From: VXOI01 sp965197575
GTDB taxonomy: Bacteria > Chloroflexota > Dehalococcoidia > Lucifugimonadales > UBA3495
Assembly: GCA_965197575.1 (NCBI GenBank)
Contig: OZ240214.1
Span: 4,154,001 to 4,218,000 of the forward strand
Direction of reading: 5' to 3'
Length of the DNA: 64,000 nt
The notes beneath the pieces were generated by a model. It ran no database searches, had not been told where the DNA came from, and saw nothing but the letters and a program-made list of their open reading frames with translations. A program made the position numbers and the translations under genes. Position 1 is the stretch's first letter, and every line of letters begins with the position of its first letter. Shown here one piece after another: positions 45,732 through 55,277 of this stretch.

Positions 45732-46537
45732 GCCGTGTTGACATTTTGTTATAGTGATAATATGTCAAATCTTGAACTACCTCCAGAGCAATGGGCCAGG
45801 ATTCTCGATTTCTTGCGGGGCCGCACTGACTTGCATGTTGGTCAGGAAGAAGAATGCCGACCTTTCATAGAGGCCGTCCTGTGGATCAACCGCTCCGGCG
45901 CCCAATGGCGGCTCCTCCCAACCGAGTATGGGAATTGGAACAGCGTCTACAAAAGGTTTGCCCGCTGGGCCGACCGGGGTGTCTGGGAACTGCTGCCTCA
46001 GCATTTCGCCGATGCGCCGGACATGGCATATCTCATCATCGACAGCACAGTGGTCCGGGCGCATCCCTGCGCCGCGGGAGCTCCCCCAAAAACGGCGGCC
46101 AAGCAGCCCCAGCTCTGGGCCGGAGCCGCGGCGGGTTCAGCGCCAAGATCCACGTGAGCGTGGACGGCCTGGGCAATCCCTTGCGCTTCATCTTGACCGG
46201 AGGACAACAGCACGGCATTACCCAGGCAGAGGGGCTGCTAACCGGCTATGACGGTGAATACGCGCTGGCTGACAAGGGGTATGACTCCCAGGGATTTCGC
46301 CAGCACATTCTGGAGCGGGGCATGACGCCGGTGATTCCGACGCGCTCCAACCGAAAGGAACCCTGTGACTACGACGCGCATTTATACCGGGAGCGGCATC
46401 TGGTCGAATGCTTCATCAACAAGATGAAGCATTATCGCCGGGTATTCTCCCGGTTTGAGAAGCTGGACACCAGATACTTGGGCTTCCTTCATTTTACAGC
46501 CGCTCTCATTTGGCTACGGTGAAATGTCAACACAACC
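45731..46537 (+). mobile_element. IS5-family (IS427-type) element
   Basis: Ends GGCCGTGTTGACATTT and AAATGTCAACACAACC are inverted repeats. TA lies on both sides (45729, 46538) and is shared with the IS630-V and IS630-I neighbours. Confidence 0.82.
45762..46522 (+). CDS. IS5-family transposase in two frames
   Basis: The first frame (ATG 45762, MSNLELPPEQWARILDFL, FIEAVLWINRSGAQWRLLP, LIIDSTVVRAHPCA with the first Asp) runs to 46157. The second frame (RSRGGFSAKIHVSVDGLGNP, YALADKGYDSQGF with Asp, RHLVECFINKMKHYRRV with Glu) ends at 46522. The switch lies at CCCCCAAAAAC (46083-46093) in the -1 direction. IS427-group elements are known to use two overlapping frames, so this may be functional rather than broken. 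Confidence 0.8.
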
Positions 46538-46621
46538 TAGTACCGGTTCCAGATAGATTTGTAAGAACATGAGAAGGCAGTCATACTGGGGTATGATCTT
46601 TCTGTGGAGGAGTATCCAGAC

Positions 46622-47167
46622 ATGGCTGCCAGCAAGTATAAAGTCAATCTGAGTGAATCCGAACGCTCCCGTCTCAATGAGGTTTCCCGCCGGGGCAAGA
46701 CGTCAGTCCGTACGGTCAAGCGGGCGCTGGCGTTGCTCCAGGCAGATGAAGGACTTCGGGACCGTGAGATAGCCGGGGTGCTTTGGATCACCGTTGCCAG
46801 AGTGCGGAAGCGGTTCGTCGAGGAAGGGCTTGAGGCCGCCGTCAATGACCGGCCAAGGCCGGGCCGGGAGCGCAAGTTGGACGGCAAGCAGGAAGCGCAC
46901 TTGGTTGCCATCGCGTGCAGCAGTCCACCCGAAGGACATGTAAACTGGACGCTCCATTTGCTGGCGGACAAGGTAGTGGAGTTGGAGTTGGCCGGGAGCA
47001 TCTCCCTGGAGACGGTGCGCCAGATCCTCAAAAAAACGACTCAAGCCGTGGAAGAAGAAGGAATGGTGCATCCCCAAGCTGAGCGGGGAGTTCGTGGCCC
47101 GGATGGAGGACGTGCTGGACCTCTACCACCAAGAATACAACCGGGAGCGTCCGGTGGTGTGTTTTGA
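46622..47167 (+). pseudogene. IS630-I transposase orfA, copy c
   Basis: Similar to copy b (MAASKYKVNLSESERSRLNE), but with a two-residue deletion in the second helix-turn-helix (LWITVARVRKR in place of LWINAATVARVRKR). Downstream of the A7 run (47030-47036) one base is missing relative to copy b, so orfB is now in the +1 instead of the -1 frame. Confidence 0.75.
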
Positions 47168-47726
47168 CGAGTCCTCCAAGCAGTTGCTCGAGGATGTGCG
47201 GCCTCCTGTCAAGGCCGTCCCCGGACGGGTGGAGCGCTATGACACCGGGTACCAGCGAAACGGGACCCGGAACCTGTTCATGTTCTGTGAACCGAAGGGC
47301 GGGTGGAGGCACGTCGAGGTGACCGGGCGCCGCACTGCCGTGGACTTCGCTGAACAGATGCGGTGGCTGGTGGACGAAGCGTATCCTGACGCCAAAGTGA
47401 CCCGGCTGGTCTTGGACAATCTCAACACCCACAAGCCCGGCTCGCTCTACGAAGCGTTTGCACCGTCCGAGGCGCGCCGCATAGCCAAACGCCTGGAGCT
47501 TCACCACACACCCAATCACGGAAGCTGGCTGAACATGGCCGAGATCGAGTTGAGCGTCTTCAGCAGACAGTGTCTGAACCGCCGGGTCGGCGATGAAGCG
47601 TTGCTGAAACGGGAGGTCGCGGCGCTCGAACGCCAGCGCAACGAGGCCGCCAGCATAGACTGGCGGTTCTCCACCCAGGACGCTCGCAGTAAGCTCAAAC
47701 ATATATATCCAATAGAATTAAATTGA
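47031..47726 (+). CDS. IS630-I transposase orfB, copy c
   Basis: The catalytic frame is intact: VVCFDESSKQL, RLVLDNLNTHKPGSLY and HGSWLNMAEIELSVF. It opens with RLKPWKKKEWCIPK just after the A7 run. Because orfA now has a different phase, a full fusion is unlikely from this copy. Confidence 0.8.
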   Translation, partial: KKRLKPWKKKEWCIPKLSGEFVARMEDVLDLYHQEYNRERPVVCFDESSKQLLEDVRPPVKAVPGRVERYDTGYQRNGTRNLFMFCEPKGGWRHVEVTGRRTAVDFAEQMRWLVDEAYPDAKVTRLVLDNLNTHKPGSLYEAFAPSEARRIAKRLELHHTPNHGSWLNMAEIELSVFSRQCLNRRVGDEALLKREVAALERQRNEAASIDWRFSTQDARSKLKHIYPIELN

Positions 47727-47736
47727 AATGGTACTA

Positions 47737-48776
47737 GTAGTCAGTCAACTTGGTTTTAGGATTTGTTAAATAAGGGGGCCAAATAGGTTGCCCTGTCTGG
47801 CAGGAAGAGTCGATGGCGGAGGTGGCGGTGATGGTAAGGGACAAGCACGCGGTGCGGCTGACGCCGGAACAACGGGAAGAACTCCGGCGTCTGATCCGGG
47901 TTGGGAAAAGCACGGCGCGGGTGAGCGCCAGGGTGCGGATTCTGCTAAAGAGCGACGACGGTTGGCCGGCGCCCCGGGTGACTGGACGCTGCGCCTTTTG
48001 ACTGGCAAGGTGGTGGAGTTGGGGCTGGCGGCTTCCATGTCCCACGAGGGGGTGCGAAAGCGTCTTAAAAAAACGCTCTCAAGCCGTGGCGGAAGAAGGA
48101 GCGGCGCATCCCCCAGGTGAGCGCCGACTTCGTGGCCCACATGGAGGACGTCCTGGACCTGTACCAGGAACCCCATGACCCCCAAAGGCCGGTGGTCTGC
48201 TTTGACGAGACCTCCACCCAGTTGTTGGCCGAGACCCGGCCTGCTTTGCCGCCCCGGCCGGGACTGCTGCGGCGGGAGGACTATGAGTACCGGCGGGAGG
48301 GAACCCGCAACCTGTTCCTGGCCTGCGAGCCCTTGGCCGGCTGGCGGCAGGTGGAGGTCACCGAACGGCGCACCATGCAGGACTTCGCCACCGGATGCGC
48401 TGGCTGGCGGACGAGGCCTACCCGGAAGCCCAGGTGGTGCGAGTGGTCCTGGACAATCTGAACACCCACCGCACGGCGTCTTTGTACGAGACTTTTCCGG
48501 CGGCCGAGGCCCGCCGCATCGCCAAGCGTCTGGAGTTCCATCACACTCCCAAGCACGGCAGCTGGCTGAACATGGCGGAGATAGAGTTCAGCGTACTGTC
48601 CCGCTGTTGCCTCAGCCAGCGGCTCCCCAGCGAGGAGGCCCTGCGGCGGGAGGTCCAAGCCTTGGTCACGGAGCGAAACGCCGCCCAGGCCGCCATCAAC
48701 TGGCGGTTCAATACCCAGGACGCCCGAACCAAACTTCACCGTCTTTACCCTTCCGATTTCACGGTTGACTGACTAC
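47737..48776 (+). mobile_element. IS630-III element (parent of MITE-C), internally deleted
   Basis: Ends GTAGTCAGTCAAC and GTTGACTGACTAC with TA at 47735 and 48777. At 1040 bp it is about 160 bp shorter than related elements because part of orfA is lost. Its right end truncates a tyrosine recombinase gene. Confidence 0.82.
47831..48772 (+). pseudogene. IS630-III transposase, orfA deletion and extra shift
   Basis: orfA begins MVRDKHAVRLTPEQREELRR and stops making sense after LKSDDGWPAP, where a deletion joins it to DWTLRLLTGKVVELGLAAS. At an A7 run (48066-48072) homology moves to the -1 frame (ALKPWRKKERRIPQVSADF). A further shift near 48392 splits MQDFATG from RMRWLADEAYPEAQVV. Catalytic motifs VVCFDETSTQL, RVVLDNLNTHRTASLY and HGSWLNMAEIEFSVL remain. 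Confidence 0.8.
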
Positions 48777-48778
48777 TA

Positions 48779-49695
48779 GTGCAGCCATCCGGCTGGCAAT
48801 GTGAACGTATCTCTGGACCATGCCAAAGATTCGTGCCCCAGGTTCTCTTGCAGCAGAAATACGTTTCCTCCGTTCAGCAGGAATCTGGTCGCATATGTGT
48901 GGCGAATCAGGTGGGCATGCAGCCGGGGAACATCCGCCGCCTTGGACAGTCGTTTTATGAATGACCGGACTCCGTCTGATGACAGAGGATGGCCGTCGAT
49001 GCAAACGAAGAATGCTTCGGCTTCCCCCTTTCGACTTGCAATACGGAAATTCTCCACGTATTTGTAGAGGCTACGCCGACATTCGGCGCCGAACGACACA
49101 ATGCGCTCCTTGTCGCCCTTCCCCAATGCCTTGACGTATCCCTTATCCAAGTGAACGTCATCGTATTTCAGGGTCCCAACCTCGCTGAGGCGGAGGCCTG
49201 TGTCCAGCATCAACGAAAATATAGTGTTGTCACGCCCGCCAAGGGGGGTGTCCGGATCCAAGCTGCTGAAGATACTCTTGATTTCCTCATCGGTCAGGAT
49301 TTCGATTTCCTTCTGCCTCGGCTTGGGGACCTCTAGGTCTTTCAGCCTGTGAGTTTCGGTATATCCTTTCCGGTTAAGCCAACCAAAGAACACCCGAAGC
49401 GACCTGACCCGGTTGTTGACCGTGTGGCTCGAGGCGGGACCTTTAACCCCTGGCCTGTTCTGTAGATGAATTGTGAAATACCTGGTTTCATCTTCTCCCA
49501 GATCGTCAAGGCGGGTTGATCTCCCCTCTGCCCTCAACCAATCCAGGGAAATGGACAAGGCCTGGTTGTGCACCTCAACGTCTTTGGTGACTTCCCGGCC
49601 GACCTGTCGTGGAGTTCGAACTGTTCTATCAGGTACTTGAGTTCCAGTTGGCCCTTGTTCACGTTCCGGCTCCGCCTTCTGTTTCTTGCTCTCAT
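48779..49695 (-). pseudogene. Tyrosine recombinase (XerC/D-like integrase), two frameshifts
   Basis: An N-terminal SAM-like domain (QLELKYLIEQFELHDRSAGK) shifts frame near 49575 to NQALSISLDWLRAEGRSTRL. The catalytic domain has GLRLSEVGTLKYDDV (Arg), a GKGDKERIV loop (Lys) and HAHLIRHTYATRFLLNGG (HxxR). A one-base loss near 48830 moves the last part into MVQRYVHIASRMAAL, which contains the nucleophile Tyr. IS630-III cuts off the final residues. It lies about 190 bp from a tRNA-Arg-like sequence, as integrases often do. Confidence 0.82.
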
Positions 49696-49886
49696 AGTAC
49701 GTACTTGCCTCGATTCGGATAAGTGTCTGTCAGGCAAGCAGGGAAACCGGAACCGGACTCGTGAGTGAGAATCAGGCGGCGAATTGGAAGCGTCAATACC
49801 AAAGAAAAAGCCGCCCGATCCGGCGACTTCTTGCCCTCAGGACCTCGCCAGTTACCGAGGAACCTGAGCATAATTCGTAGCTAAAG

Positions 49887-49959
49887 TGGCGTCCCAGGCA
49901 GGATTCGAACCCGCGACCCGCTGCTTAGAAGGCAGAGCTACGAGTTATTCGTCAGCTGG
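49887..49959 (-). tRNA. Degenerate tRNA-Arg (TCT), likely attachment-site remnant
   Basis: The 3' half is excellent: anticodon loop CTTCTAA (TCT anticodon), variable GGGTC, T-arm GCGGGTTCGAATCCTGC, acceptor CTGGGAC and CCA at 49887-49889. The 5' half has the right length and a partial acceptor (CCCAG), but no D-stem or D-loop GG. It is probably not a working tRNA. A half-tRNA beside an integrase is the usual form of an attachment site. An inverted repeat TAATTCGTAGCT / AGCTACGAGTTA flanks the core. Confidence 0.5.
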
Positions 49960-50221
49960 GGAAAAACAGCTACGAAAAGAGGCAGAAAATCAACAACCCC
50001 CCACGATTAAACGAGTCGGAATTCACCATCCTCCCGGATTGCTTGCCTCATTATACACCCTTGACGGTCGGGCAAGCATTGCCAAAATTACGACCTACAG
50101 GGGCCATAGGCACCGATCGCGGAACTGTTCGAATTCGCACCCTCACGAGACTCGGATCGAATTGCCTATCTCAAGAGATTGCACGTACCCCAAGTACGGC
50201 AACTGGTTCGAGTCCACTTAG

Positions 50222-50364
50222 TACTACAGCCGCACTAACACAAACTCGGTACTTTCAGTCTCAAATTCAGCTTAGTTTCATTAGGATCGGAGACGTTGGC
50301 CGTAGCTAGACGTTGCGATTTCAGGACCGTCCAACACCCCAAGCGACCATCTGCGGCTGTAGTA
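50222..50364. repeat. MITE-D (143 bp, IS701 ends)
   Basis: Inverted ends TACTACAGCCGCA / TGCGGCTGTAGTA and a TTAG on each side (50218-50221, 50365-50368) show a non-autonomous element moved by an IS701 transposase. The interior is non-coding. An IS701 copy follows directly after the right TTAG. Confidence 0.85.
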
Positions 50365-50370
50365 TTAGTA

Positions 50371-50580
50371 CTACAGTTGCAGATATGTGGTGAGGAGTTT
50401 CAGGCGGCGTCGGTAATGACAGCGCCGGGCCGTTGCTTGGTGCCGCCGTCTCCACTGGGACCACCGCAGCACTGATTCGTTCGTAGGGTGGTGTCTCCAT
50501 ATCAGCCGGTAGAGTAACCGCCGAACCTCGGGCACCGTCAGCGGTATCAGCCTTTCGTCCAAACTGGGGCAGCCCCCTTT
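50371..50580 (-). CDS. IS701 transposase C-terminal extension in the -1 frame, copy b
   Basis: The frame reads RLIPLTVPEVRRLLYRLIW, then WSQWRRRHQATARRCHYRRR, ending at the element's left terminus. It is similar to the extension of copy a in spite of sequence divergence, which implies coding constraint. It depends on the slippery heptamer for expression. Confidence 0.6.
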   Translation of the reverse strand, partial: KGGCPSLDERLIPLTVPEVRRLLYRLIWRHHPTNESVLRWSQWRRRHQATARRCHYRRRLKLLTTYLQL

Positions 50581-51737
50581 TCTCCCAAACGGCCCTGCGA
50601 CGATGCCTGGTGCCGTACCACCGCCAGATAGGCGTGGGCCAGCATCGCCAGGGTGATGTGCCGGTACCAGCCGTCCCACCGGCGCACCTCGTACTGGTCC
50701 AGTCCCACCTGTCCCTGGGCCTCCTCAAAGCATTCCTCAATGGCCCACCGGGTTCCGGCCACCCGCACCAGTTCCTCCAGGGTTGTTCCCGCCGGGCCGT
50801 AGCACACGTAGCAGGCCAGTTCCTCGGGCTTGGCCACGCTGCGCCGGGCCAGCAGCCAGTACCCCTTGCCAGGTTCTCTCAGAGGCCGAATATCCACCAA
50901 GGCCCAGTCGTAGACCCGAGGACCCTTGGCCCCATCACCGGCGCTCAGCCGGACCCAGCCCGACTCTTCAACCCCAGACGCCAGCCGGTCAGCCCGCGCT
51001 TGGCGCGGACCCTGGTCCGTCCAAGCCCACAACTTCTCATTGCTCTTGATGGCCAGCACCTGGGGAACGTCTCGCCGCTCCAGCCACAGCCGCAGGTTGC
51101 GGTCATTGCCGTAGACCTCGTCCCCAGTGGCCCAGCCGAAGGGGACTCCCGACTCCACTGCCCGTTCCAGCATCCCCCGGGCCAGTTGCGGCTTGGTGCG
51201 GAACGCCACTTTCTCCGGCACGCCAGCCTCCTCCCTGCGTTCCTGGTCATCGGCCCACACCTGAGGCAGGTAAAGCTCCCGGTCCAACAGGGTCCTCCCC
51301 TTGGCAGTGGCGTAGGTCAAGAATACCCCAATCTGGCAGTTCTCGATCCGTCCCGCCGTGCCGCTGTACTGCCGCTGCACCCCCACAGACTTGTTGCCCT
51401 TCTTCAGAAACCCAGTCTCGTCCACCACCAACACCCCGCTGGCGTCGCCCAGGTGCTCCACCACGTAGTCCCTGAGATCATCGCGAACCAGGTCCGCGTC
51501 CCAGATGTAGGTTGACAGCAGATGCTGCACCCCATAGGGTGTGGCGTCCCCTGCCTGCTCCGCCAGTTGCCAGCCGTTCTTGCGCTCCACCGGACTGAGC
51601 AGCCCTTTCAGATAGTCCAGCGATCGCCGACGTGGTTCGGGACGCCGGAACCGCCCCGCTATGCACTCGTGTACCCGTTCGATACCCTCAGCCCATCGGA
51701 CGACCTCCGCCACCTCATCTCTCCCAACAAAAACCAC
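50547..51737 (-). CDS. IS701-family transposase, main frame
   Basis: A 396-residue intact DDE transposase (VLVVDETGFLKKGNKSVG; ATGDEVYGNDRNLRLWL; RWAIEECFEEAQGQVGLDQY), clearly diverged from copy a. It has a GTG start. It ends shortly after the heptamer A AAG GGG (50574-50580 on the complementary strand), beyond which a conserved extension is open in the -1 frame. Confidence 0.9.
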   Translation of the reverse strand: MVFVGRDEVAEVVRWAEGIERVHECIAGRFRRPEPRRRSLDYLKGLLSPVERKNGWQLAEQAGDATPYGVQHLLSTYIWDADLVRDDLRDYVVEHLGDASGVLVVDETGFLKKGNKSVGVQRQYSGTAGRIENCQIGVFLTYATAKGRTLLDRELYLPQVWADDQERREEAGVPEKVAFRTKPQLARGMLERAVESGVPFGWATGDEVYGNDRNLRLWLERRDVPQVLAIKSNEKLWAWTDQGPRQARADRLASGVEESGWVRLSAGDGAKGPRVYDWALVDIRPLREPGKGYWLLARRSVAKPEELACYVCYGPAGTTLEELVRVAGTRWAIEECFEEAQGQVGLDQYEVRRWDGWYRHITLAMLAHAYLAVVRHQASSQGRLGEKGAAPVWTKG

Positions 51738-51802
51738 CGCCTCACCTCACCATCGCTGGAATGCCTCAATTCTACCCACTATTGTTCTGCAACTGTAGTA
51801 CT

Positions 51803-52089
51803 AAGAGAGCTGAACATTCCCAGGAGCACCTACTACCGGTGGCTGAGGCAGAGGGAACGGCACCAAGGACTTGAGGACCATCCAGGAGGAGGTAATCCCC
51901 CACGGAACAAGCTTACCTCTCAGGAAGTAGACTCTGTTCTATCGGCAGCCAGGGATATGCCAGACCTGAGCTGCCGGCAGCATGGACCACCGATCACATG
52001 GGCTTCTCTGTATCAGAGTCTACGGTCTATCGCATCCTGCGCAGGGAGGGGCTGGTGAAAAGGACTGAGATGCGACTGGCTGCGGGTAA
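51803..52089 (+). pseudogene. IS3-family transposase (orfB) N-terminal fragment
   Basis: RELNIPRSTYYRWLRQRER, NKLTSQEVDSVLSAARDMPD and, after a frame change, FSVSESTVYRILRREGLVKR match the N-terminal helix-turn-helix half of IS3-type orfB proteins. The catalytic rve domain is missing, because the IS1380-derived element begins at 52091. Confidence 0.7.
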
Positions 52090-52090
52090 G

Positions 52091-52588
52091 CCCGAATCCA
52101 CCGAAAGGAGGGCGCCGGGTCAGCGACCTGAAGCCGCAAGAAGGTGCTCCTGTGCATCTGGGATAATGGTTTGTAACAGTAAACCGGCCCCAGAACAAGG
52201 AGCACCCAATAGACGCTGCCACGCCACCACCCCGGCCGGGTCCAAATCACCCGCAAGGCCCGTGGCCTCACTCTGCATCTCCCCAAGGGCTGGCCCTGGG
52301 AAACCCAGTTCCTCTCTGCCCTAGCGCGGTTGCGGGCCATTCCACTCCCGGCTTGACGCCACCGGATGCAACCAATTTGCCCATCAACCAATTGAATGTC
52401 CCCGCCAACTCGCACCAACCAGGTCAGCGAGAGTCCTCTGCTGACTGTCGTCCCACGGTCCGTATTACCCAGGGCCACTCCGGGCCACCATTGCCCCCGT
52501 CTTCCGGCCAATGATTCCACCATTGGCCCTCCCATCCCACTAATCTCCCACTCAAGAGCCCAAATAACTCCCTATCGGTGGATTCGGG
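52091..52588 (+). mobile_element. Internally deleted IS1380 derivative (498 bp)
   Basis: Both IS1380 ends (CCCGAATCCACCGA and TCGGTGGATTCGGG) are present. The 5' part stops at the CAAATCACC position near the start of the transposase and jumps to the C-terminal codons (GLTLHLPKGWPWE, LRAIPLPA). About 1.2 kb is deleted. It is a non-autonomous derivative that a full IS1380 could move. Confidence 0.85.
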
Positions 52589-52613
52589 ATAAGGCATATT
52601 CAAGTGGAAACGG
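52589..52613 (-). repeat. Partial MITE-B
   Basis: ATAAGGCATATTCAAGTGGA and the following AACGG equal one end of MITE-B. The other 93 bp are replaced by the IS1380 derivative. The end joins the IS630 at 52617 with the usual GTAC altered to CC. Confidence 0.75.
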
Positions 52614-52615
52614 CC

Positions 52616-53766
52616 CTAAACTAAAGCCAAGGTGGGATGTGCATTTGGGGTGTGGCCGGAATCGCTCTGGGAAGCTTGCGCCAGCCCTTCCGCCTTGGAT
52701 TGCAGGATGGTGCGGCAGCGGCGTTTGACCTCCTCCCTCCGGCTGGCCAGGGCATCGAGGAAGTTCCCGACCCTCTCCTGCACCCGGGACTTGGTCCCCA
52801 AGCACAGGTTCCCGGTCGCTTCCTCCCTCGCCCAGCCCCAGATGGCCTCATCGGCGTTGAAGTCCGGGCTGTAACCCGGCAGATTCATCAACCGCAGGCC
52901 CAGGCCCGGCGTCCGCAGATACTCCCTTACTGCCTCGCCGCGGTGCGCCGGGGCGTTGTCCCAGATCACGTTCAACGGCCCGGCTTGCCTCTCTCTCAAT
53001 TGCCTCAGGAACATGGCCGATGTTCCTGAGTTGCTGTTCCCCTCCAGCTCCATCCACTCCACCTCGCCGGTCTCCAGGCACACCGCCGAGTAGTAGCTGG
53101 CCTTCTCGCCATAGCGCGGGCTGCTCGAGTCCACCAGGCCGGGTTCTCCCTTCAGCACCCACTTGCCACGCAGTTCGGCGTCGGCACGGAAGTGGGCCTC
53201 GTCGGCAAAGAAGACCTTGGCCCCGGTCTGCCGGGCCTCCTCCCTCAAGGCCGCGTACTCCGCAACGAAGGCCTCCCTCCGGGACTCGTTCGCCTTGAGC
53301 AGGCGTTTCTTGGGACGCTTGAAGGCGAATCCCAAACGGTGCAGGCAGTTCAGGCAACTGCTCCGGCTCAAGCTGACGCCGCAGCGCTCCGAGACATACT
53401 GCCGAACCACCTTCCAATACCAGTTGGCCAATTCAATACCCGACGTGGCTGGCGGTTGCTGCACCGCCCCTTTCAACTCCTCCTGCTGCGCCTGGTCCAG
53501 GGCGGGGGGGAACCACCGGTCTGCTCGAACATCAGGGCCGCCGGTCCTCCCTCGCCGAAGGCCGACGCCCATCGCCCGATGGTGTGCGGGTCCCGCTCCA
53601 GGGCCTCCGCCGTGGCTGCTGCCGTCCAGCCCTGGGCCAGCAGCAACATGGCGTACCATCTCTCCCGCTCCCGGGGCGTGGGCGCCAGAATCATCCGCCT
53701 CCGCAAGTCCTTCACTCCCATCTGCCATTGTTCCAGAGACCGGTCTATCTCTCTCACGCCCATCAC
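52616..53766 (-). pseudogene. IS630-family transposase, copy 2, frameshifted at a G run
   Basis: The frame from ATG 53766 (MMGVREIDRSLEQWQMGVKD, PHTIGRWASAFGEGG) ends near 53480 after a run of seven G (53505-53511). The correct frame continues QAQQEELKGAVQQPPATSG through FFADEAHFRADAELRG, NVIWDNAPAHRGEAV and GYSPDFNADEAIWGW. Its stop lies in the terminal repeat. Unlike copy 1 it has no stop in the catalytic domain. One base would restore it. Confidence 0.82.
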
Positions 53767-53855
53767 CTACCCCTCGCAACTCCTGAGACCAGCTAACCCA
53801 GTTCCCTCCCAAATTTACCCTATCCGTCTGCGCATTTCACCTTGGCTTTGGTTTA
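52617..53855 (-). mobile_element. IS630-family element, copy 2 (parent of MITE-A)
   Basis: Ends TAAACTAAAGCCAAGGTG and CACCTTGGCTTTGGTTTA match copy 1 and MITE-A. The right end truncates an hsdS gene. Confidence 0.85.
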
Positions 53856-53856
53856 G

Positions 53857-54969
53857 GAGCTTCATCTCCCCAGGAAAAGCAGCCGAGTACACGAGAATTC
53901 AGAAGGGCGACATCCTCTTTCCGACCTCAGGAGAAACCATAGAAGAAATAGGAAAATCGGCAGTCAACCTGATGGACTCTCCAGTGTACTGCGGAGGAGA
54001 CCTGATCATATTCCGGTCAACAATCCCAGTCGAACCCAAGTTCGCAGGTTACGCCTTGGATTGCCCCCACTCACAGGGTCAGAAGTCGAGAATGGGACGT
54101 GGGGTCAGTATCATACACATCTACAGCAACCAGCTGAAATATCTCTGTTAGCTCTCCCCCCGCTGGGCGAACAAGCCGCCATCGTCCGGTACCTGGACGA
54201 CGCCGACCAGCGCATCCGGGCCTACGTGAGCGCCAAGGAGAGGCTCATCGCCCTGCTGGAGGAAGAGAGGCAGGCCATCATCCACAAAGCCGTCACCCGG
54301 GGTCTGGACCCCAACGTGAAACTGAAGCCCTCCGGCGTGGAGTGGCTGGGCGACGTGCCGGAACACTGGGATGTGGCTGCTCTTTACCACAAGTATTCGC
54401 ATAGTCTAGGCAAAATGCTGGATGCCAAGAAAGTGGTAGGTAACCACCTACTTCCCTATCTCCGAAACACTGACATTCAGTGGGACCGAATCAACGTCGA
54501 TGACCTCCCAACTATGGACATTTCACCCGACGAATATGAGAGGTATACAGTCCGGCCTGGCGATCTACTTGTGTGTGAAGGCGGAGAAGTGGGCCGAAGC
54601 GCTATATGGTCCGGAGAGCTAGCCATCTGCGGATTCCAGGAAGCACTCCACCGACTCCAGTCCGTACGCGGGGACATACCTCGTTTTCTGTACTATGTAC
54701 TTCGCGTAGCATCGGACAGAGACGTGTTCGACGACGGTCATGTGAGTACTATCGCACATCTGACGGGTGAAAAGTTAAAAGTACATCGCTTTCCGTTTCC
54801 ACCTACCTCCGAGCAAACTACTATTGTCGAGTACCTTGACAAAACTATTGCTGAAACTGACGGCTCCATAGACCGCGCTCGCCGCCAGATCGAGCTCATG
54901 GGGGAATACCGAACCCGGTTGATTGCCGATGTGGTTACAGGCAAACTGGACGTGCGGGAAGCCACATAG
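53857..54969 (+). pseudogene. hsdS: Type I restriction specificity subunit, 5' truncated and frameshifted
   Basis: The first frame (YTRIQKGDILFPTSGETIEE, GGDLIIFRSTIPVEPKFAGY) is the end of a first target-recognition domain. After a one-base loss near 54140 the frame becomes LPPLGEQAAIVRYLDDADQR, a central helix, then WLGDVPEHWDVAALYHKYSH, RPGDLLVCEGGEVGRSAIWS and FPPTSEQTTIVEYLDKTIAE. HsdS directs site choice for HsdM and HsdR. The 5' half is cut by the IS630, and no hsdM is present. Confidence 0.85.
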
Positions 54970-54994
54970 GAACCTCGTCGATGGACGCACAGTG

Positions 54995-55277
54995 ATGGAT
55001 AAGCGGCACAAGCGGGGCCGGAAAAGACGACTTCAAAGGCGCAGAGAAAGATGGAGGTCAACCCAGAAATCCATCCCAGAACACCTGCCAACCGAAGAGA
55101 ATGTAAGATACAAGGACTTCGAGAGAACTCTGAGCGAGTTCCTCATAGCTCAAACGGAATACACAGAACAGCTAGCCAAGACGAGGGCCCCGGTGATCGC
55201 AACAGCCCTTATAATGGCAATCCAAGTGACAACATTCGGCATAGCAAGGCTTGACTCCACCCCGCTGGAACAACTAG
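54995..55277 (+). pseudogene. Small gene after hsdS, 5' part (split by IS1182)
   Basis: ATG at 54995: MDKRHKRGRKRRLQRRRERW is a very basic N-terminus, then a helical stretch with YKDFERTLSEFLIAQTEYTE and one hydrophobic segment (PVIATALIMAIQVTTFGIA). The frame enters IS1182 at CTAG. It continues in frame at 57128. Joined, it gives about 130 residues. I do not recognise a family. The single hydrophobic segment suggests a membrane anchor. Confidence 0.55.

Larger units (their letters stand above)
46540..47734 (+). mobile_element. IS630-I element, copy c
   Basis: A 1195-bp element bounded by TA (46538, 47735), closest to copy b. It is about 10 bp shorter because of small deletions in orfA and near the frameshift site. 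Confidence 0.88.
50369..51800 (-). mobile_element. IS701-family element, copy b
   Basis: Ends TACTACAGTTGCAGAT and CTGCAACTGTAGTA bound 1432 bp. TTAG at the left is shared with MITE-D, and the right flank reads CTAA, also a YTAR-type site. Confidence 0.88.

Noticed and set aside
50000..50217. Possible second tRNA or regulatory RNA near the integrase
   Set aside because: A GGTTCGAGTCC-like stretch (50203-50215) recalls a T-loop, but no anticodon arm or acceptor can be matched.
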